The notes: generated from the letters alone by a model not told the origin. Numbered from the stretch's first letter, positions 16,695 to 26,602 are shown. The stretch is DNA of 64,000 bases from Pseudomonas cannabina (GCF_900100365.1 NZ_FNKU01000001.1:2294001-2358000); one strand, 5' to 3'. Translations and numbers: made by a program.

Positions 16695-17723
16695 ATGAGC
16701 GACCCTCTCTTCAGCAAGGCAGAACGCGATTCGATCACCGATGCTGCCGCGCAGTGGTGCGTGCGGCTGCAGGCTGACGACTGCACGGACGCCGAGCGCA
16801 AAGCTTTCGAGCAGTGGCTGACCGCGCACCCGCTGCATGCGGCCGAGTACCAGGCAATGGTGGAAGTCTGGGACATTACCGGGCAGATCGAGCCGCTGCA
16901 CCCTGCGCCTGCCATCGCCATCGACTCACTGCAAGCCAGCCCGGCCGTTCCTCGCCGCACGCGTCGCTGGGCACCGCATGCTGCGGCGGCTGCCGTGATT
17001 GCGCTGGCCATACCGGTTGCCGCTTATGTCGGCTGGAATCAGGGCTGGCTGCCGGACACCTATCACTCCTACAGCGCTGGCAACGCCACACGCCTGGTGG
17101 TACTGGCCGACGGCAGCCGTGTAGAACTCAATCTGGACACCGAGCTGACCTACGCCAACTACCGAGATCGACGCAGTGTCACGTTGAAGGCTGGCGAAGC
17201 CTTCTTTGAAGTCAGCCACGACAACACGCACCCGTTCGTCGTCGATGCCGGTCAGGGCAGCATCAAAGTGACGGGCACGCGCTTCAATGTGTGGATGTAT
17301 CAGGATCAGGTGCGCGTCACGCTGGTCGACGGCTCGGTTCAGGTCAACAGCGACCGTGCGCATCACACCGCTGGTCAGCGCCTGGAACCGGGCATGCAGG
17401 CAAGCTACAAAGCAGGTGACGAAGCGCCGTCAATCCGCCAGACCGACGCTCGGGACACCAGCCTGGCATGGCGCAATGGCAAGCTGATCTTCAATGACCT
17501 GCCCCTTAGTCAGGCGCTGCCGTTGATCAATCGTTACTTGTCGACGCCTATCCTGCTCGCGGATACCGCGACCGGGGCGATGCGCATTGGCGGCAGCTAT
17601 AACACCCGCGATCTGTCGAACCTGCTGGCTTCGCTGCCCAAGGTGCTGCCGGTGTATGTCACCCAGAATCAGAATGGCAACCCCGTGCTTAACCGGCGCG
17701 TGCCCGACGCACCGAAAGGCTGA
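16695..17723 (+). CDS. FecR-family transmembrane regulator (anti-sigma type)
   Basis: 342 residues from the ATG at 16695 (MSDPLFSKAERDS). An N-terminal cytoplasmic helical domain (WLTAHPLHAAEYQAM) is followed by one membrane segment (AAAAAVIALAIPVAAYVGW). The periplasmic FecR domain (GNATRLVVLADGSRVELN, VTGTRFNVW) and an STN-like C-terminal part (RYLSTPILLAD) complete it. Such proteins relay signals from a TonB receptor to an ECF sigma factor. No sigma factor lies upstream and no receptor downstream, so it looks orphaned here. A second in-frame ATG at 16680 is possible. Confidence 0.88.
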   Translation: MSDPLFSKAERDSITDAAAQWCVRLQADDCTDAERKAFEQWLTAHPLHAAEYQAMVEVWDITGQIEPLHPAPAIAIDSLQASPAVPRRTRRWAPHAAAAAVIALAIPVAAYVGWNQGWLPDTYHSYSAGNATRLVVLADGSRVELNLDTELTYANYRDRRSVTLKAGEAFFEVSHDNTHPFVVDAGQGSIKVTGTRFNVWMYQDQVRVTLVDGSVQVNSDRAHHTAGQRLEPGMQASYKAGDEAPSIRQTDARDTSLAWRNGKLIFNDLPLSQALPLINRYLSTPILLADTATGAMRIGGSYNTRDLSNLLASLPKVLPVYVTQNQNGNPVLNRRVPDAPKG

Positions 17724-17957
17724 CAGACAGGCCTGTTCAGAGCGTATTTCAACATCCGCACACAACCGGATGAATCGCCTCATCTCCCGCAGATCTTCAT
17801 CTACCCTGAACCTCACCATCACCGCAGCGCGAATGTGTGCGCCGGGCCGGGCATTTTTTTTCGTTCGGAACTGAGGTTTTGCCAAGCTCGTTCGTCTTAG
17901 TAAATGAGAGTGTCGAAAACGCACGATTTGTTAAGAAAGCCTGAAAAGGAGCTGTGG

Positions 17958-18350
17958 ATGTTCAATCGCCAAGGAGTCACGACTCGCACCCTGCTGCGGC
18001 AAACCGCGCTGGCTGCACAGGCACAGGCGCCTGCCACCGAACCCGAGCGGCCGGGCAACGAGCACATTCGCTTGCTGCTCAAGAGTTTCGGCCTGCGCAC
18101 CAGCCTGGTCAGGCTCAAGGTGCTCGACGCGCTTCTGGTCTCCAGCGAGGAAGGCCAGCCGCTGGGGGTGCGGGGCGTTCACAGTCAGTTGCTCAGGCTG
18201 GACGTGCCGTTATCGTTTCTGAGCGTGCGCGAAGTGCTCAAACGCTTGTGCGATGAAGGTGTGATTCATCTCAATGACGACAAGACCTACAGCCTGCATC
18301 CTCGCGCGGCGCAATGGCTGGGCGACGCCAGCAAGGGCCTCGCCCAGTGA
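17958..18350 (+). CDS. Putative winged-helix protein, Fur-like fold
   Basis: 130 residues from the ATG at 17958, with AAAAGGAGCTGTGG upstream. After a flexible N-terminus the sequence LLLKSFGLRTSLVRLKVLDALL then VHSQLLRLDVPLSFLSVREVLKRLCDEGVI reads like the DNA-binding half of a Fur-type regulator (helix, helix, wing). It lacks an obvious metal-binding C-terminal domain. It could be a Fur-like regulator or a general winged-helix protein; the family is not identified with certainty. Confidence 0.6.
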   Translation: MFNRQGVTTRTLLRQTALAAQAQAPATEPERPGNEHIRLLLKSFGLRTSLVRLKVLDALLVSSEEGQPLGVRGVHSQLLRLDVPLSFLSVREVLKRLCDEGVIHLNDDKTYSLHPRAAQWLGDASKGLAQ

Positions 18351-18380
18351 CACCGGCGAGGACAATCGGTCGGGCCTGGC

Positions 18381-18569
18381 TTAACGCTTGACCTTGCGGC
18401 GCATGATCCCGTTAAGGATCACGACCAGCACCGCCACGCTGATGGCGATGTACTGAAAGGTTTTTTCGGTAATCGCACCGCTGTTCTGCAAGTGCGACAA
18501 GCCCAGCATGATCGCCAGCACGCCGAGGGCGATCAGTACCGAGTAAATCAAACGCTGCTTGTTGGTCAT
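18381..18569 (-). CDS. Small two-helix membrane protein
   Basis: 62 residues from the ATG at 18569 (MTNKQRLIYSVLIALGVLAI), with two hydrophobic segments separated by a short loop and a basic tail (RRKVKR). AGGAAACGTT precedes the start. No known family recognised. It lies in the inner membrane by composition. A longer frame upstream has no support. Confidence 0.6.
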   Translation of the reverse strand: MTNKQRLIYSVLIALGVLAIMLGLSHLQNSGAITEKTFQYIAISVAVLVVILNGIMRRKVKR

Positions 18570-18762
18570 AACGTTTCCTGAATGCTCATGAACGGGCAGT
18601 GGCGCTGCCTGAATGCGCACATATCTTACGCCGATGCGCAACGAATCGCACTGCCAGCCCTGAACATGCCGCTCCTCCTTCATACGCCCCTCAGTCAAAC
18701 ATTAACCGTGTTGATTATCGTCATGCCCAATCGAAATTGCCGTGCCAGACTCACGTGCTTTA

Positions 18763-18933
18763 GGCTCTGTACGAAAAGTGGCTGCGCTCGGTGATGCTGC
18801 GTTAAAAACAGGTTCGGATGCGAGTCCAATCGGAATGCTCATTTACAACACGTATAGTCGAACGCGACCCCGGCCGTTCCTCGCCTGTTTTTGCCTTGCC
18901 TGACCTTCGCTCGGCGACTTCTCGTACAGAGCC
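18763..18933. mobile_element. MITE-like element with ~50-bp imperfect terminal inverted repeats
   Basis: 171 bp beginning GGCTCTGTACGAAAAGT and ending ACTTCTCGTACAGAGCC, flanked by TA on both sides. The two ~50-bp ends are imperfect inverted repeats reaching inward to AAAAACAGG / CCTGTTTTT. There is no coding capacity. The right edge is 51 bases upstream of the antiporter ATG, so it may have replaced or supplied the promoter. It is a third family, distinct from the two MITE families at 48-59 kb. Confidence 0.75.
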
Positions 18934-18984
18934 TAATACCGCCCTGCTTCAACAGTGCGTTCAATTATTACCAAGGAGTTTTAC

Positions 18985-20757
18985 ATGCCCCATGAAGGCA
19001 GCCTGCTGCAGGCCGTAGTGGTGTTTTTACTGGCCGCCGTCCTGACCGTGCCGCTGGCCAAGCGTCTGCAACTGGGCGCGGTCATCGGCTATCTGTTCGC
19101 TGGCGTGATCATTGGCCCTTCGGTGCTCGGGCTGATCGGCGACACGGAGAGTGTCAGCCACATCTCCGAACTCGGCGTGTTGTTGTTGCTGTTCATCATC
19201 GGCCTCGAACTGTCACCGAAACGCCTGTGGGTGATGCGCAAGGCGGTGTTCGGCGTTGGCATGGCGCAGGTGGTGTTGACCGGGCTGGTGATTGGCGGCA
19301 TTGCGCTGTTCGCCTTCGGCCAGTCATTGAATACCGCCGTCATTCTCGGCCTGGGCCTGGCCTTGTCGTCCACCGCCTTTGGCTTGCAGAGTCTGGCGGA
19401 ACGTAAACAACTGAACAGCCCGCACGGCCGGATGGCGTTCGCCATTCTGTTGTTTCAGGACATTGCCGCGATCCCGCTGATCGCCATGGTGCCGTTCCTC
19501 GCCGGGGCCGACCAAGCGATGACGACCGGCGACAGCCTGAACCACGGCCTGCGCGTATTGGGCAGCATTGCCATCGTGGTGATTGGCGGACGTTATCTGC
19601 TGCGTCCGGTGTTCCGGATTGTCGCCAAGACCAGGATTCAGGAAGTGTCCACCGCCACGGCCCTGCTGGTGGTCATCGGCACCGCCTGGCTGATGGAGCT
19701 GGTGGGCGTTTCCATGGCGCAGGGCGCGTTTCTGGCCGGTCTGCTACTGGCCGATTCGGAATACCGTCATGAGCTGGAAGCGCAGATCGAGCCGTTCAAA
19801 GGCTTGCTGCTGGGCCTGTTCTTCATCAGCGTCGGCATGGGTGCCAACCTCGGTTTGCTGCTCAGTTCGCCGCTGACCGTTCTGGCCCTGACCCTGCTGC
19901 TGATCGGCATCAAGCTGCCCATGCTGTTCCTGATCGGCCGCACCGCAGGCGGTCTGAACAACCGCAGCGCGCTGCAACTGGGGCTGGTGCTCGCCGCAGA
20001 CGGTGAGTTCGCTTTCGTGGTGTTCAAGATTGGCAGCGCGCAAGGGCTGTTCGAAGCCGGGCTGTATGACATGCTGGTGCTGACCATCACCCTGTCGATG
20101 GCGATCACACCGTTGCTGTTCATAGCGCTGGCGCGCTGGATCAAACCCAGGGTCAAGCCGGTGGAAGTGCCGGAGGAATACCGCGATATCCAGACCGACA
20201 AACCCCGGGTGGTGATCGCTGCCATGGGCCGTATGGGGCAAATCGTGGCGCGGATTCTGCGCGCACAGAAAATCCCTTTCATCGCGCTGGACACCGCCGT
20301 CGAGTCCATCGAGTTTTCGCGCAGCTTCGGTAACGTGCCGGTGTTCTATGGCGACCCGCTGCGTCCGGAAATCCTGCGTGCCGCCAAGGTCGATGAAGCC
20401 GAATACTTCGTCATCGCGACCGACGATCCCGACACCAATATCAAGACCGCCGAGCTGATCCGCAAACTGTACCCGCACATGAAAATCATCGCTCGCGCAC
20501 GTAACCGCCAGCACGTCCATCGCCTGATGGACCTCGGCGCTCACGCGGTGCGTGAAACGTTCTATTCGAGTCTGGAAATGAGCCGTCAGACGCTCATGGG
20601 GCTGGGCCTGAGCGAAGAGCAGGCCAATGCGCGCATCAGTCGCTTCAAGCGTCATGACGAACAAGTGCTGGCCGCTCAGCACGAGGTCTATGACGACGAC
20701 GCCAAAGTATTGCAGACCGCCCGTGAAGCCAGGGCCGACCTCGCCCAATTGTTCTAG
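18985..20757 (+). CDS. CPA2 monovalent cation:proton antiporter with TrkA-N domain
   Basis: 590 residues from the ATG at 18985 (AAGGAG 10 bases upstream). About 12-13 membrane segments (LGAVIGYLFAGVIIGPSVLG, LGVLLLLFIIGLELSP) form the exchanger domain. A cytoplasmic Rossmann TrkA-N domain follows (VVIAAMGRMGQIVARILR, VPVFYGDPLRPEILRAA). The layout is that of KefB/KefC/YbaL potassium efflux systems. No ancillary KefF/KefG gene is beside it. Its promoter region contains the 171-bp MITE. Confidence 0.9.
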   Translation: MPHEGSLLQAVVVFLLAAVLTVPLAKRLQLGAVIGYLFAGVIIGPSVLGLIGDTESVSHISELGVLLLLFIIGLELSPKRLWVMRKAVFGVGMAQVVLTGLVIGGIALFAFGQSLNTAVILGLGLALSSTAFGLQSLAERKQLNSPHGRMAFAILLFQDIAAIPLIAMVPFLAGADQAMTTGDSLNHGLRVLGSIAIVVIGGRYLLRPVFRIVAKTRIQEVSTATALLVVIGTAWLMELVGVSMAQGAFLAGLLLADSEYRHELEAQIEPFKGLLLGLFFISVGMGANLGLLLSSPLTVLALTLLLIGIKLPMLFLIGRTAGGLNNRSALQLGLVLAADGEFAFVVFKIGSAQGLFEAGLYDMLVLTITLSMAITPLLFIALARWIKPRVKPVEVPEEYRDIQTDKPRVVIAAMGRMGQIVARILRAQKIPFIALDTAVESIEFSRSFGNVPVFYGDPLRPEILRAAKVDEAEYFVIATDDPDTNIKTAELIRKLYPHMKIIARARNRQHVHRLMDLGAHAVRETFYSSLEMSRQTLMGLGLSEEQANARISRFKRHDEQVLAAQHEVYDDDAKVLQTAREARADLAQLF

Positions 20758-20816
20758 TCCGACCGACTGGATGAAGAAGCGGCGAAGAGCTGAGCCACGT
20801 TGAGCCGCCGGGACAG

Positions 20817-21740
20817 TCAGGCGTAAGGGCTGTCCCAGTAACGTTTGTACATCCCGAGCTTTTTCTTCACGCCCTTGGGCAGGCGGCTTTCCTGCTTGCT
20901 CAGCTTGTAGGCCAGTAACTTCAGCGCGTTGCGCACGAACGACATGGGCCACCAGAGCAAACGGCGCGGGCCGAGGAAGGTCAGTTCGGATTTCACGTAG
21001 CGCATGCCCTCGCCCGCGATGCCACCGAAGGTTTCGTAGATCCATGCCTCACGGGACTGGAATACGCCGATGTCGAAATAGCGGCAGAACTCCTCGCGCA
21101 GCGTGTAATTGTGCGAGTGACGGCATACCGCAGAGCCTTCATAGGCGACTTTCCAGCCGTCGATCAGCATCTTGGCGGTAACGTACATGTCTTCGGACAG
21201 GATCACATGCCGAGGAAAGCCGCCCACAGCCTGCAGCGCCTCGCCGCGATAGGCCGCAAAGGAGTTGGACATGAATGGCGTCTTGATACCCAGCGTGCCG
21301 GCGTCGGCCAGTGTTTTGATCTGCGAGGTCGGCGGATAATTGAACAGCCGCGCGTGCTGGGCCAGCAGATTGGCGTCTTTGTGCGGCAACTGGCGGCCGC
21401 AGACCGCCCCGACTTTCGGGTCGGCGAAGGGCAGTAATATATTGGCAATGGCGTCGACATCTTCGACATAGGCGTCCTGGGTCATGTAGACGTAGACGTC
21501 ATAGTCGGGGTGCACATCGACCATCATCTGCCGGGTGCCACCGTGGTTGAAATCCTTGCTGTCGATGCGCATGACATTGGCGCAGCGCGCCTGGGCCAGT
21601 TCCAGCGTGCCGTCCGACGAGCTGGAGTCGACGATCAGCGTGTCGAAGGTTGCGGTCTGTGTCGCCAGCGAATCCAGCAGGCGATCAAGATCCTTGCGAC
21701 CGTTGTAGGTCGGGATAACACAAGCCACTCTCAGTGACGC
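20817..21740 (-). CDS. Family 2 glycosyltransferase, rhamnosyltransferase-like
   Basis: 307 residues from the ATG at 21740 (MASLRVACVIPTYNGRKDL), with TGGAGTATTG upstream. The GT-A fold is visible: VIPTYNGRKDLDRLL, LIVDSSSSDGTLE, YVYMTQDAYVEDVDA, then SEDMYVTAKMLIDGW. The C-terminus has weak hydrophobic stretches. Such enzymes add rhamnose or other sugars to surface polysaccharide such as O-antigen. It is a single gene here, so the acceptor cannot be told. Confidence 0.85.
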   Translation of the reverse strand, partial: ASLRVACVIPTYNGRKDLDRLLDSLATQTATFDTLIVDSSSSDGTLELAQARCANVMRIDSKDFNHGGTRQMMVDVHPDYDVYVYMTQDAYVEDVDAIANILLPFADPKVGAVCGRQLPHKDANLLAQHARLFNYPPTSQIKTLADAGTLGIKTPFMSNSFAAYRGEALQAVGGFPRHVILSEDMYVTAKMLIDGWKVAYEGSAVCRHSHNYTLREEFCRYFDIGVFQSREAWIYETFGGIAGEGMRYVKSELTFLGPRRLLWWPMSFVRNALKLLAYKLSKQESRLPKGVKKKLGMYKRYWDSPYA

Positions 21741-21832
21741 CATAACAATACTCCAGGGCGAAGTCCGGTTGCCCAACTTGTCAGCGTTGTTGAGGGTAGC
21801 TCATGTGTCCCCGACCCACCATTCGAATGCAC

Positions 21833-23044
21833 TCAGCCGAGCACTTCACTCAGCGGGATGAAATTGACCCAGTCACCTTCGGCGACGGTTTTGCCTTCGC
21901 GCACCTCGATCAATCCATCGGCCCACGCCGCGCTGCGCAGTACACCAGAGCTCTGATTGCGGTAGATCACCGCCTTGCCCTGCTCCAGACGACCACGCAG
22001 ATACTCGCGACGATTACCGGGACGTGTCCAGACGAAGCCGGCCGGCACCGGAAACTGCAACGGCGCAACGTCAAGCACACCCTGACGACGCAGCAGGTAA
22101 GCGCGAGCCAATAAAGCGAACGTGACCAGCGTGGACGCAGGATTGCCAGGCAGACCGATAACCGGCACACCACGGAAGTGCCCGCAGGTCAGTGGTTTGC
22201 CGGGTTTGATCGCCAGTTTCCAGAGCGCCAGCTCGCCGTCTTCACGCAACGCATGGCCGAGAAAGTCAGCCTCGCCCACCGAAACGCCGCCGGTGGAAAG
22301 AATCAGATCGACGTCGTGCAGGTTCGCCAGCGCCGCACGCGTCTGCGGCAGATCGTCCGGCAGGATGCCCGCATCGATAACCTCGCATTGCAGGCGTTTC
22401 AACCAGGCGCACAGCAACACCCGGTTGCTGTTGTAGATCTGCCCCGGCCCCAGCGCCTGACCGGGCTCGATCAGCTCATCGCCAGTGGACAGCACTGCGA
22501 CGCGCACGCGACGAATCACGTCCAGTTCAGCAAGCCCTAACGAGGCAGCGAGGCCCAGCTCGATGGGGCCGAGGCGTGTGCCAGCCGCCAGAACGGTGTC
22601 ACCGACGCGGGTTTCCTGACCTTGCGGACGGATATTCTGACCGATGCCGAGCGGCTCGCTGAAGCGTACCCGCTGGTCCGCCAGCACCTCGGCGTTTTCC
22701 TGCATCTCGACGCAATCGGCGCCCTCTGGCATCGGCGCGCCGGTGAAGATTCGCGCGCAGGTGCCCGGGGCCAGTGGCTCGGGCGCCTGACCGGCAAAAA
22801 TGCTTTGGCTGACAGCCAGCGGCTCGCCGGTCCAGTCTGCCACCCGCAGGGCGTAGCCATCCATGGCGCTGTTCGGCCACGGCGGCAAATCCAGTGTGGA
22901 CACCAGGTCCACTGCCAGCACCCGGCCTTCGGCATCGCCCAGCGAAACGTGTTGGCGCTCGGTGATCCGTGTCGCATCCGCCATCGCCAACAGGCGGGCG
23001 ATGGCCTCTTCAACCGGCAACAAGGCTTTCGGCTCGTGACTCAT
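21833..23044 (-). CDS. moeA: Molybdopterin molybdenumtransferase
   Basis: 403 residues, the usual length. MoeA inserts molybdate into adenylylated molybdopterin. The MoCF-type domain is shown by [12 protein letters not shown] and [16 protein letters not shown], and the C-terminal beta domain ends [16 protein letters not shown]. moaB lies directly upstream on the same strand with six bases between, and mobA is divergent beyond it. This is a compact cofactor cluster. Confidence 0.95.
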   Translation of the reverse strand: MSHEPKALLPVEEAIARLLAMADATRITERQHVSLGDAEGRVLAVDLVSTLDLPPWPNSAMDGYALRVADWTGEPLAVSQSIFAGQAPEPLAPGTCARIFTGAPMPEGADCVEMQENAEVLADQRVRFSEPLGIGQNIRPQGQETRVGDTVLAAGTRLGPIELGLAASLGLAELDVIRRVRVAVLSTGDELIEPGQALGPGQIYNSNRVLLCAWLKRLQCEVIDAGILPDDLPQTRAALANLHDVDLILSTGGVSVGEADFLGHALREDGELALWKLAIKPGKPLTCGHFRGVPVIGLPGNPASTLVTFALLARAYLLRRQGVLDVAPLQFPVPAGFVWTRPGNRREYLRGRLEQGKAVIYRNQSSGVLRSAAWADGLIEVREGKTVAEGDWVNFIPLSEVLG

Positions 23045-23050
23045 ACGCGC

Positions 23051-23590
23051 TCAACCACGGGTCGCGCAGGGTTCGGCCTGCTTGAGGTGCGGCACGAAGT
23101 TGCACGGCCTGAAACGCGAATCGAGCTGCTCGGCAAGAATCCCGTCCCAGCCAGTGCGCACGGCGTTGGTCGAGCCCGGCAAGCAGCACACCAGCGTGCC
23201 GTTGGACAGCCCGGCCAGCGCGCGGGACTGAATGGTCGAGGTGCCGATGTCCGGCAGCGAAATCTGCCGGAACAACTCGCCAAACCCATCGACTTGCTTG
23301 TCCAGCAGGCAGCCTACCGCTTCAGGGGTGCTGTCTCGGCCGGTAAAGCCGGTCCCGCCGGTAATCAGCACGACTTGCACCTGATCGTCGGCAATCCAGG
23401 TCGCGACCTGGGCGCGGATTTTGTACAAGTCATCCTTGAGCAACACGCGCTCGATCAGGCCGTGACCGGCTGCGGTCAGGCGGTCGACGAACATCTGGCC
23501 CGAGGTATCGGTTTCGCGGGTGCGGGTATCGCTGACGGTCAATACAGCGATATTCAGGGGTACGAAAGGTGTGTCAGCCTTGGCTTTCAT
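23051..23590 (-). CDS. moaB: Molybdenum cofactor biosynthesis protein B
   Basis: 179 residues with a MogA/MoaB fold: [17 protein letters not shown], the catalytic-loop [20 protein letters not shown], and [16 protein letters not shown]. It likely adenylylates molybdopterin ahead of MoeA. It is the first gene of a two-gene unit with moeA and is divergent from mobA across a 75-base promoter region. Confidence 0.95.
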   Translation of the reverse strand: MKAKADTPFVPLNIAVLTVSDTRTRETDTSGQMFVDRLTAAGHGLIERVLLKDDLYKIRAQVATWIADDQVQVVLITGGTGFTGRDSTPEAVGCLLDKQVDGFGELFRQISLPDIGTSTIQSRALAGLSNGTLVCCLPGSTNAVRTGWDGILAEQLDSRFRPCNFVPHLKQAEPCATRG

Positions 23591-23665
23591 GGCCTCATCC
23601 GGTTGTTAAGGAAACAGGCCGGTGTTATATCACAGCACTCCTTTTGCCTGCCCGCCGAGTGTTTG

Positions 23666-24271
23666 ATGAATGTCCGAGCCACACTGCCGCCTTGCTCGAT
23701 CCTGCTGCTGGCCGGAGGCCGCGGGCAACGCATGGGCGGGCGCGACAAAGGTTTGATCGAATGGCGGGGCAAACCGCTGATCGATCACCTGCATCAGGTG
23801 GTCCGGCCATTGACCGACGACCTGATCATCTCCTGTAACCGCAATACCGAACGCTACGCGGGTTATGCCGATCAGCTGGTGCAGGATGACGACACCGAGT
23901 TCAACGGCCCGCTGGCCGGAATTCGTGCCGCGCTGCCACAGGCACGGCACGGCTGGCTACTGGTGTTGCCCTGTGACGTGCCACAGGTCGATGAGCCTCT
24001 GCTGCAAGCGCTTCGGGAAAAATCGTTTGAATACCCGCTGCGCCCGGTGATGGTGCGTGAAGGTCAGCACTGGCAGCCGCTTTTATGTATCATCCCGGTC
24101 GCCCACGCTGCAACGCTGGAAGCCGCATGGCAGGCCGGCGAACGCAGCCCGCGGCGGGCCATGGCGTCACTGCAACCGGTTGCCCTGCAACTGCAAGCCG
24201 ATGATCCGCGCCTCGCCAACCTGAACACGCCCTGCCTGCTGGCCGGAATTGGCGAAAATGATGGCCAGTGA
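23666..24271 (+). CDS. mobA: Molybdenum cofactor guanylyltransferase
   Basis: 201 residues. The nucleotide-binding signature [18 protein letters not shown] is near residue 12, followed by [14 protein letters not shown] and NLNTPCLL. It transfers GMP to molybdopterin to make the dinucleotide form of the cofactor. It begins MNVRATLPP at 23666 and is divergent from moaB-moeA. Confidence 0.95.
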   Translation: MNVRATLPPCSILLLAGGRGQRMGGRDKGLIEWRGKPLIDHLHQVVRPLTDDLIISCNRNTERYAGYADQLVQDDDTEFNGPLAGIRAALPQARHGWLLVLPCDVPQVDEPLLQALREKSFEYPLRPVMVREGQHWQPLLCIIPVAHAATLEAAWQAGERSPRRAMASLQPVALQLQADDPRLANLNTPCLLAGIGENDGQ

Positions 24272-24366
24272 CTGTTAATCGAACTTGCTGGCGTGTATAC
24301 GGAACTTGCTGACGGTGAATCCGTCTGAGAGTTCAAGTAATCAAGAATCCATCTGGAGACACAGTA

Positions 24367-24591
24367 ATGAAACAACGGACCCTCCCCGCTGCCTTCCTGC
24401 TTGCACTGAGCATCGCCTCCCTCGCCGGTTGCGCATCGCCCACTGTGATCACTCTGAACGATGGTCGTGAAATCCAGGCTGTCGATACTCCGAAGTACGA
24501 TGAAGACTCGGGCTTCTACGAGTTCAAACAGCTCGACGGTAAAGAAACCCGCATCAACAAGGACCAGGTACGTACCGTCAAGGATCTGTGA
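24367..24591 (+). CDS. YgdI/YgdR-type small lipoprotein (DUF903), second copy
   Basis: 74 residues. Signal with lipobox SLAGC, then TVITLNDGREIQA, GFYEFKQLDGKETRINKDQV. It is the same family and length as the protein at 12111-12335 and about half identical by eye. CTGGAGACACAGTA precedes the ATG. A strong terminator follows, so it is a single-gene transcript. Function is unknown. Confidence 0.88.
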   Translation: MKQRTLPAAFLLALSIASLAGCASPTVITLNDGREIQAVDTPKYDEDSGFYEFKQLDGKETRINKDQVRTVKDL

Positions 24592-24615
24592 TCCGGGCGT
24601 CGCGTGACTGATTCG

Positions 24616-24642
24616 AAAAACCCGCCAAGTGCGGGTTTTTTT
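24616..24642. terminator. Rho-independent terminator
   Basis: AAAAACCCGCC-AAGT-GCGGGTTTTTTT, a clear stem with T-run, ends the DUF903 gene. On the other strand it can serve the convergent pseudouridine synthase gene. Confidence 0.88.
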
Positions 24643-24667
24643 GGGCCTGAACGTAAGACGCCGTGGG

Positions 24668-25558
24668 CTACCAGCCCAGTTTCAGCAGGCTTTCGAACTG
24701 ACGCGCTTCGCCGCTGAGCGGGTCGACAAACCGCAGGCCCTTGGCCAACAGTTTCAGCGGGTTCTGGTAATTGTCGACTGGATTTTTCAGCGCATCGGGA
24801 TAAAACGGATCGTTGCAGATCGCCGCGCCCAGTGCAGCCATGTGCACGCGCAATTGATGCTTTTTGCCAGTCACCGGGTAAAGTCCGTAACGCCATAAGT
24901 GCTCTTGCCGCTCGAGCACCTCGATGCACGTCTGCGTGTTGCTGGCTCCTGGCCCTTCCTGCATGCGGAAAAACGGTTCGCCCTCGACCAGACGGCTTTC
25001 ATGCACACGCGGAAACTCCAGCCCCGGCAGCGCGGGCGCAATCGCTTCGTAGAACTTGTCGATGCGCCGGGTCGGAAACAGCGCCTGATAGGCCGAGCGC
25101 GTCTGCCGGTTGGCGGAAAACAGCACCAGCCCGGCGGTATGCCGGTCGATGCGGTGCAGCGGCACCAGATCGGGATTGTCCAGACGATGAATCAGGCGGC
25201 GCAACAGCGTTTGCTCGACGTATTCACCTGCCGGGGTGACCGGTAGAAAATGCGGCTTGTCGGCAACCACCAGGTGCTCGTCGGCGTACAGGATTGTCTC
25301 CACCACCGGGATCGGCGTCTCGTTGGGCACTTCGCGAAAATAGTGGATTTTCAGCCCTTCGCGGTACGCCAGGTCTGGCGCGATAGTGTTGCCATCAGCA
25401 TCCAGCACGCGGCCACGGGCAATACGGTCCAGCCATTGTTCGCGACTGATCGCCGAGAATTTCGCGCACAGGCAATCCAGCACAGTGGTCCAGGGACCGG
25501 GTGGCAGGTACAGGGTGCTGGCTTGTTGCTGGGTGGCACTGAACGCGGAATCGGACAT
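24668..25558 (-). CDS. RluA-family pseudouridine synthase
   Basis: 296 residues. The catalytic HRIDRHTAGLVLFS (RluA motif with the active-site Asp) is present, followed by YEAIAPALPGLE and the C-terminal TGKKHQLRVHMAALG motif. It converts specific uridines in rRNA or tRNA to pseudouridine; the target cannot be assigned from sequence alone. It is a monocistronic minus-strand gene. Confidence 0.9.
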   Translation of the reverse strand: MSDSAFSATQQQASTLYLPPGPWTTVLDCLCAKFSAISREQWLDRIARGRVLDADGNTIAPDLAYREGLKIHYFREVPNETPIPVVETILYADEHLVVADKPHFLPVTPAGEYVEQTLLRRLIHRLDNPDLVPLHRIDRHTAGLVLFSANRQTRSAYQALFPTRRIDKFYEAIAPALPGLEFPRVHESRLVEGEPFFRMQEGPGASNTQTCIEVLERQEHLWRYGLYPVTGKKHQLRVHMAALGAAICNDPFYPDALKNPVDNYQNPLKLLAKGLRFVDPLSGEARQFESLLKLGW

Positions 25559-25744
25559 GCGGGGGCTCTGACTCTCTTGGATCTGAAACGGCTGGCCGGA
25601 GATTATCGCTGATTGGGGCGATCACCGCACAACATCGCTGCATGGCAATCGCCTGCCACCTGCAGCACTATTAACCATCTGGTACATTCCATTCAACACC
25701 TGCCTGCAATCCCGGCAGCGTCACAAAAACAAGAGACATATTCT

Positions 25745-26599
25745 ATGAATCAAGCTGCGACCCCCTCCGTTCTCGCCGGCCTGATCGGCTCGGGCATTCA
25801 AGCCTCGCGCACGCCTGCAATGCACGAGCATGAAGGCGATGCACAAGGCATGCGCTATCTGTATCGGCTGATCGATATCGACGTGCTGGATCTGGACATC
25901 AACGCCCTGCCCCGCCTGCTTGAAGGCGCGCAGCAATGTGGCTTTACCGGCCTGAATATCACCTTCCCCTGCAAGCAAGCAGTCATCCCGCTGCTCGACG
26001 AGCTGTCCGATGAAGCGCGTGGCATCGGGGCGGTGAACACAGTGGTTTTCAAGGACGGGAAACGCATCGGCCACAACACCGATTGCCTGGGTTTTGCCGA
26101 AGGCTTCCAGCGCGGCCTGGACCAGGCCCCGCGCCGAAAAGTGGTGCAGATGGGTGCCGGGGGCGCCGGTGCAGCCGTGGCTCATGCGCTGTTGAGCGCG
26201 GGCGTCGAGTGCTTGACGGTGTTTGAGGTGGACCCGCAACGCGCGCAAGGGCTGGTGGACAACCTGAATAGCCACTTCGGAGCCGGGCGTGCTCTGGTCG
26301 GTCTCGATCTGCCGGCTGCGATGGCTGAGGCCGATGGGCTGGTGAACACCACGCCGGTCGGCATGGCCAAACTGCCGGGCACGCCCTTGCCGGTCGAGTT
26401 GCTGCGCGCCGAGCTATGGGTCGCGGAAATCATCTACTTTCCGCTGGAAACCGAATTGCTCAAGCACGCCCGCGCGCTGGGCTGCCGGACGCTGGATGGC
26501 AGCACCATGGCGGTGTTTCAGGCGGTCAAGGCGTTCGAGCTGTTCAGCGGCCAGTTAGCTGATGCGCAACGGATGATGGCGCACTTCCACACCCTGTAA
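25745..26599 (+). CDS. Shikimate/quinate dehydrogenase, probably catabolic
   Basis: 284 residues from the ATG at 25745. The substrate domain has GSGIQASRTPAMHEHE and NITFPCKQAVIP with the catalytic Lys. GAVNTVVFKDG and the nucleotide motif QMGAGGAGAAVAHAL follow. The family oxidises or reduces the shikimate/3-dehydroshikimate pair. It sits beside a TetR regulator and quiC, not with aromatic biosynthesis genes. A role in feeding shikimate or quinate into 3-dehydroshikimate is therefore more likely than biosynthesis (inference). Confidence 0.88.
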   Translation: MNQAATPSVLAGLIGSGIQASRTPAMHEHEGDAQGMRYLYRLIDIDVLDLDINALPRLLEGAQQCGFTGLNITFPCKQAVIPLLDELSDEARGIGAVNTVVFKDGKRIGHNTDCLGFAEGFQRGLDQAPRRKVVQMGAGGAGAAVAHALLSAGVECLTVFEVDPQRAQGLVDNLNSHFGAGRALVGLDLPAAMAEADGLVNTTPVGMAKLPGTPLPVELLRAELWVAEIIYFPLETELLKHARALGCRTLDGSTMAVFQAVKAFELFSGQLADAQRMMAHFHTL

Positions 26600-26602
26600 G
26601 CC

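Noticed and set aside
19744..21045. 433-codon minus-strand frame opposite the antiporter
   Set aside because: Runs across the antiporter and into the glycosyltransferase on the same strand; composition typical of a codon-bias shadow.
25671..25688. TTAACCATCTGGTACATT ahead of the shikimate dehydrogenase as a TetR operator shared with quiC
   Set aside because: Only partial similarity to the quiC-side sequence, and that sequence is better explained as an IclR-type half-site.
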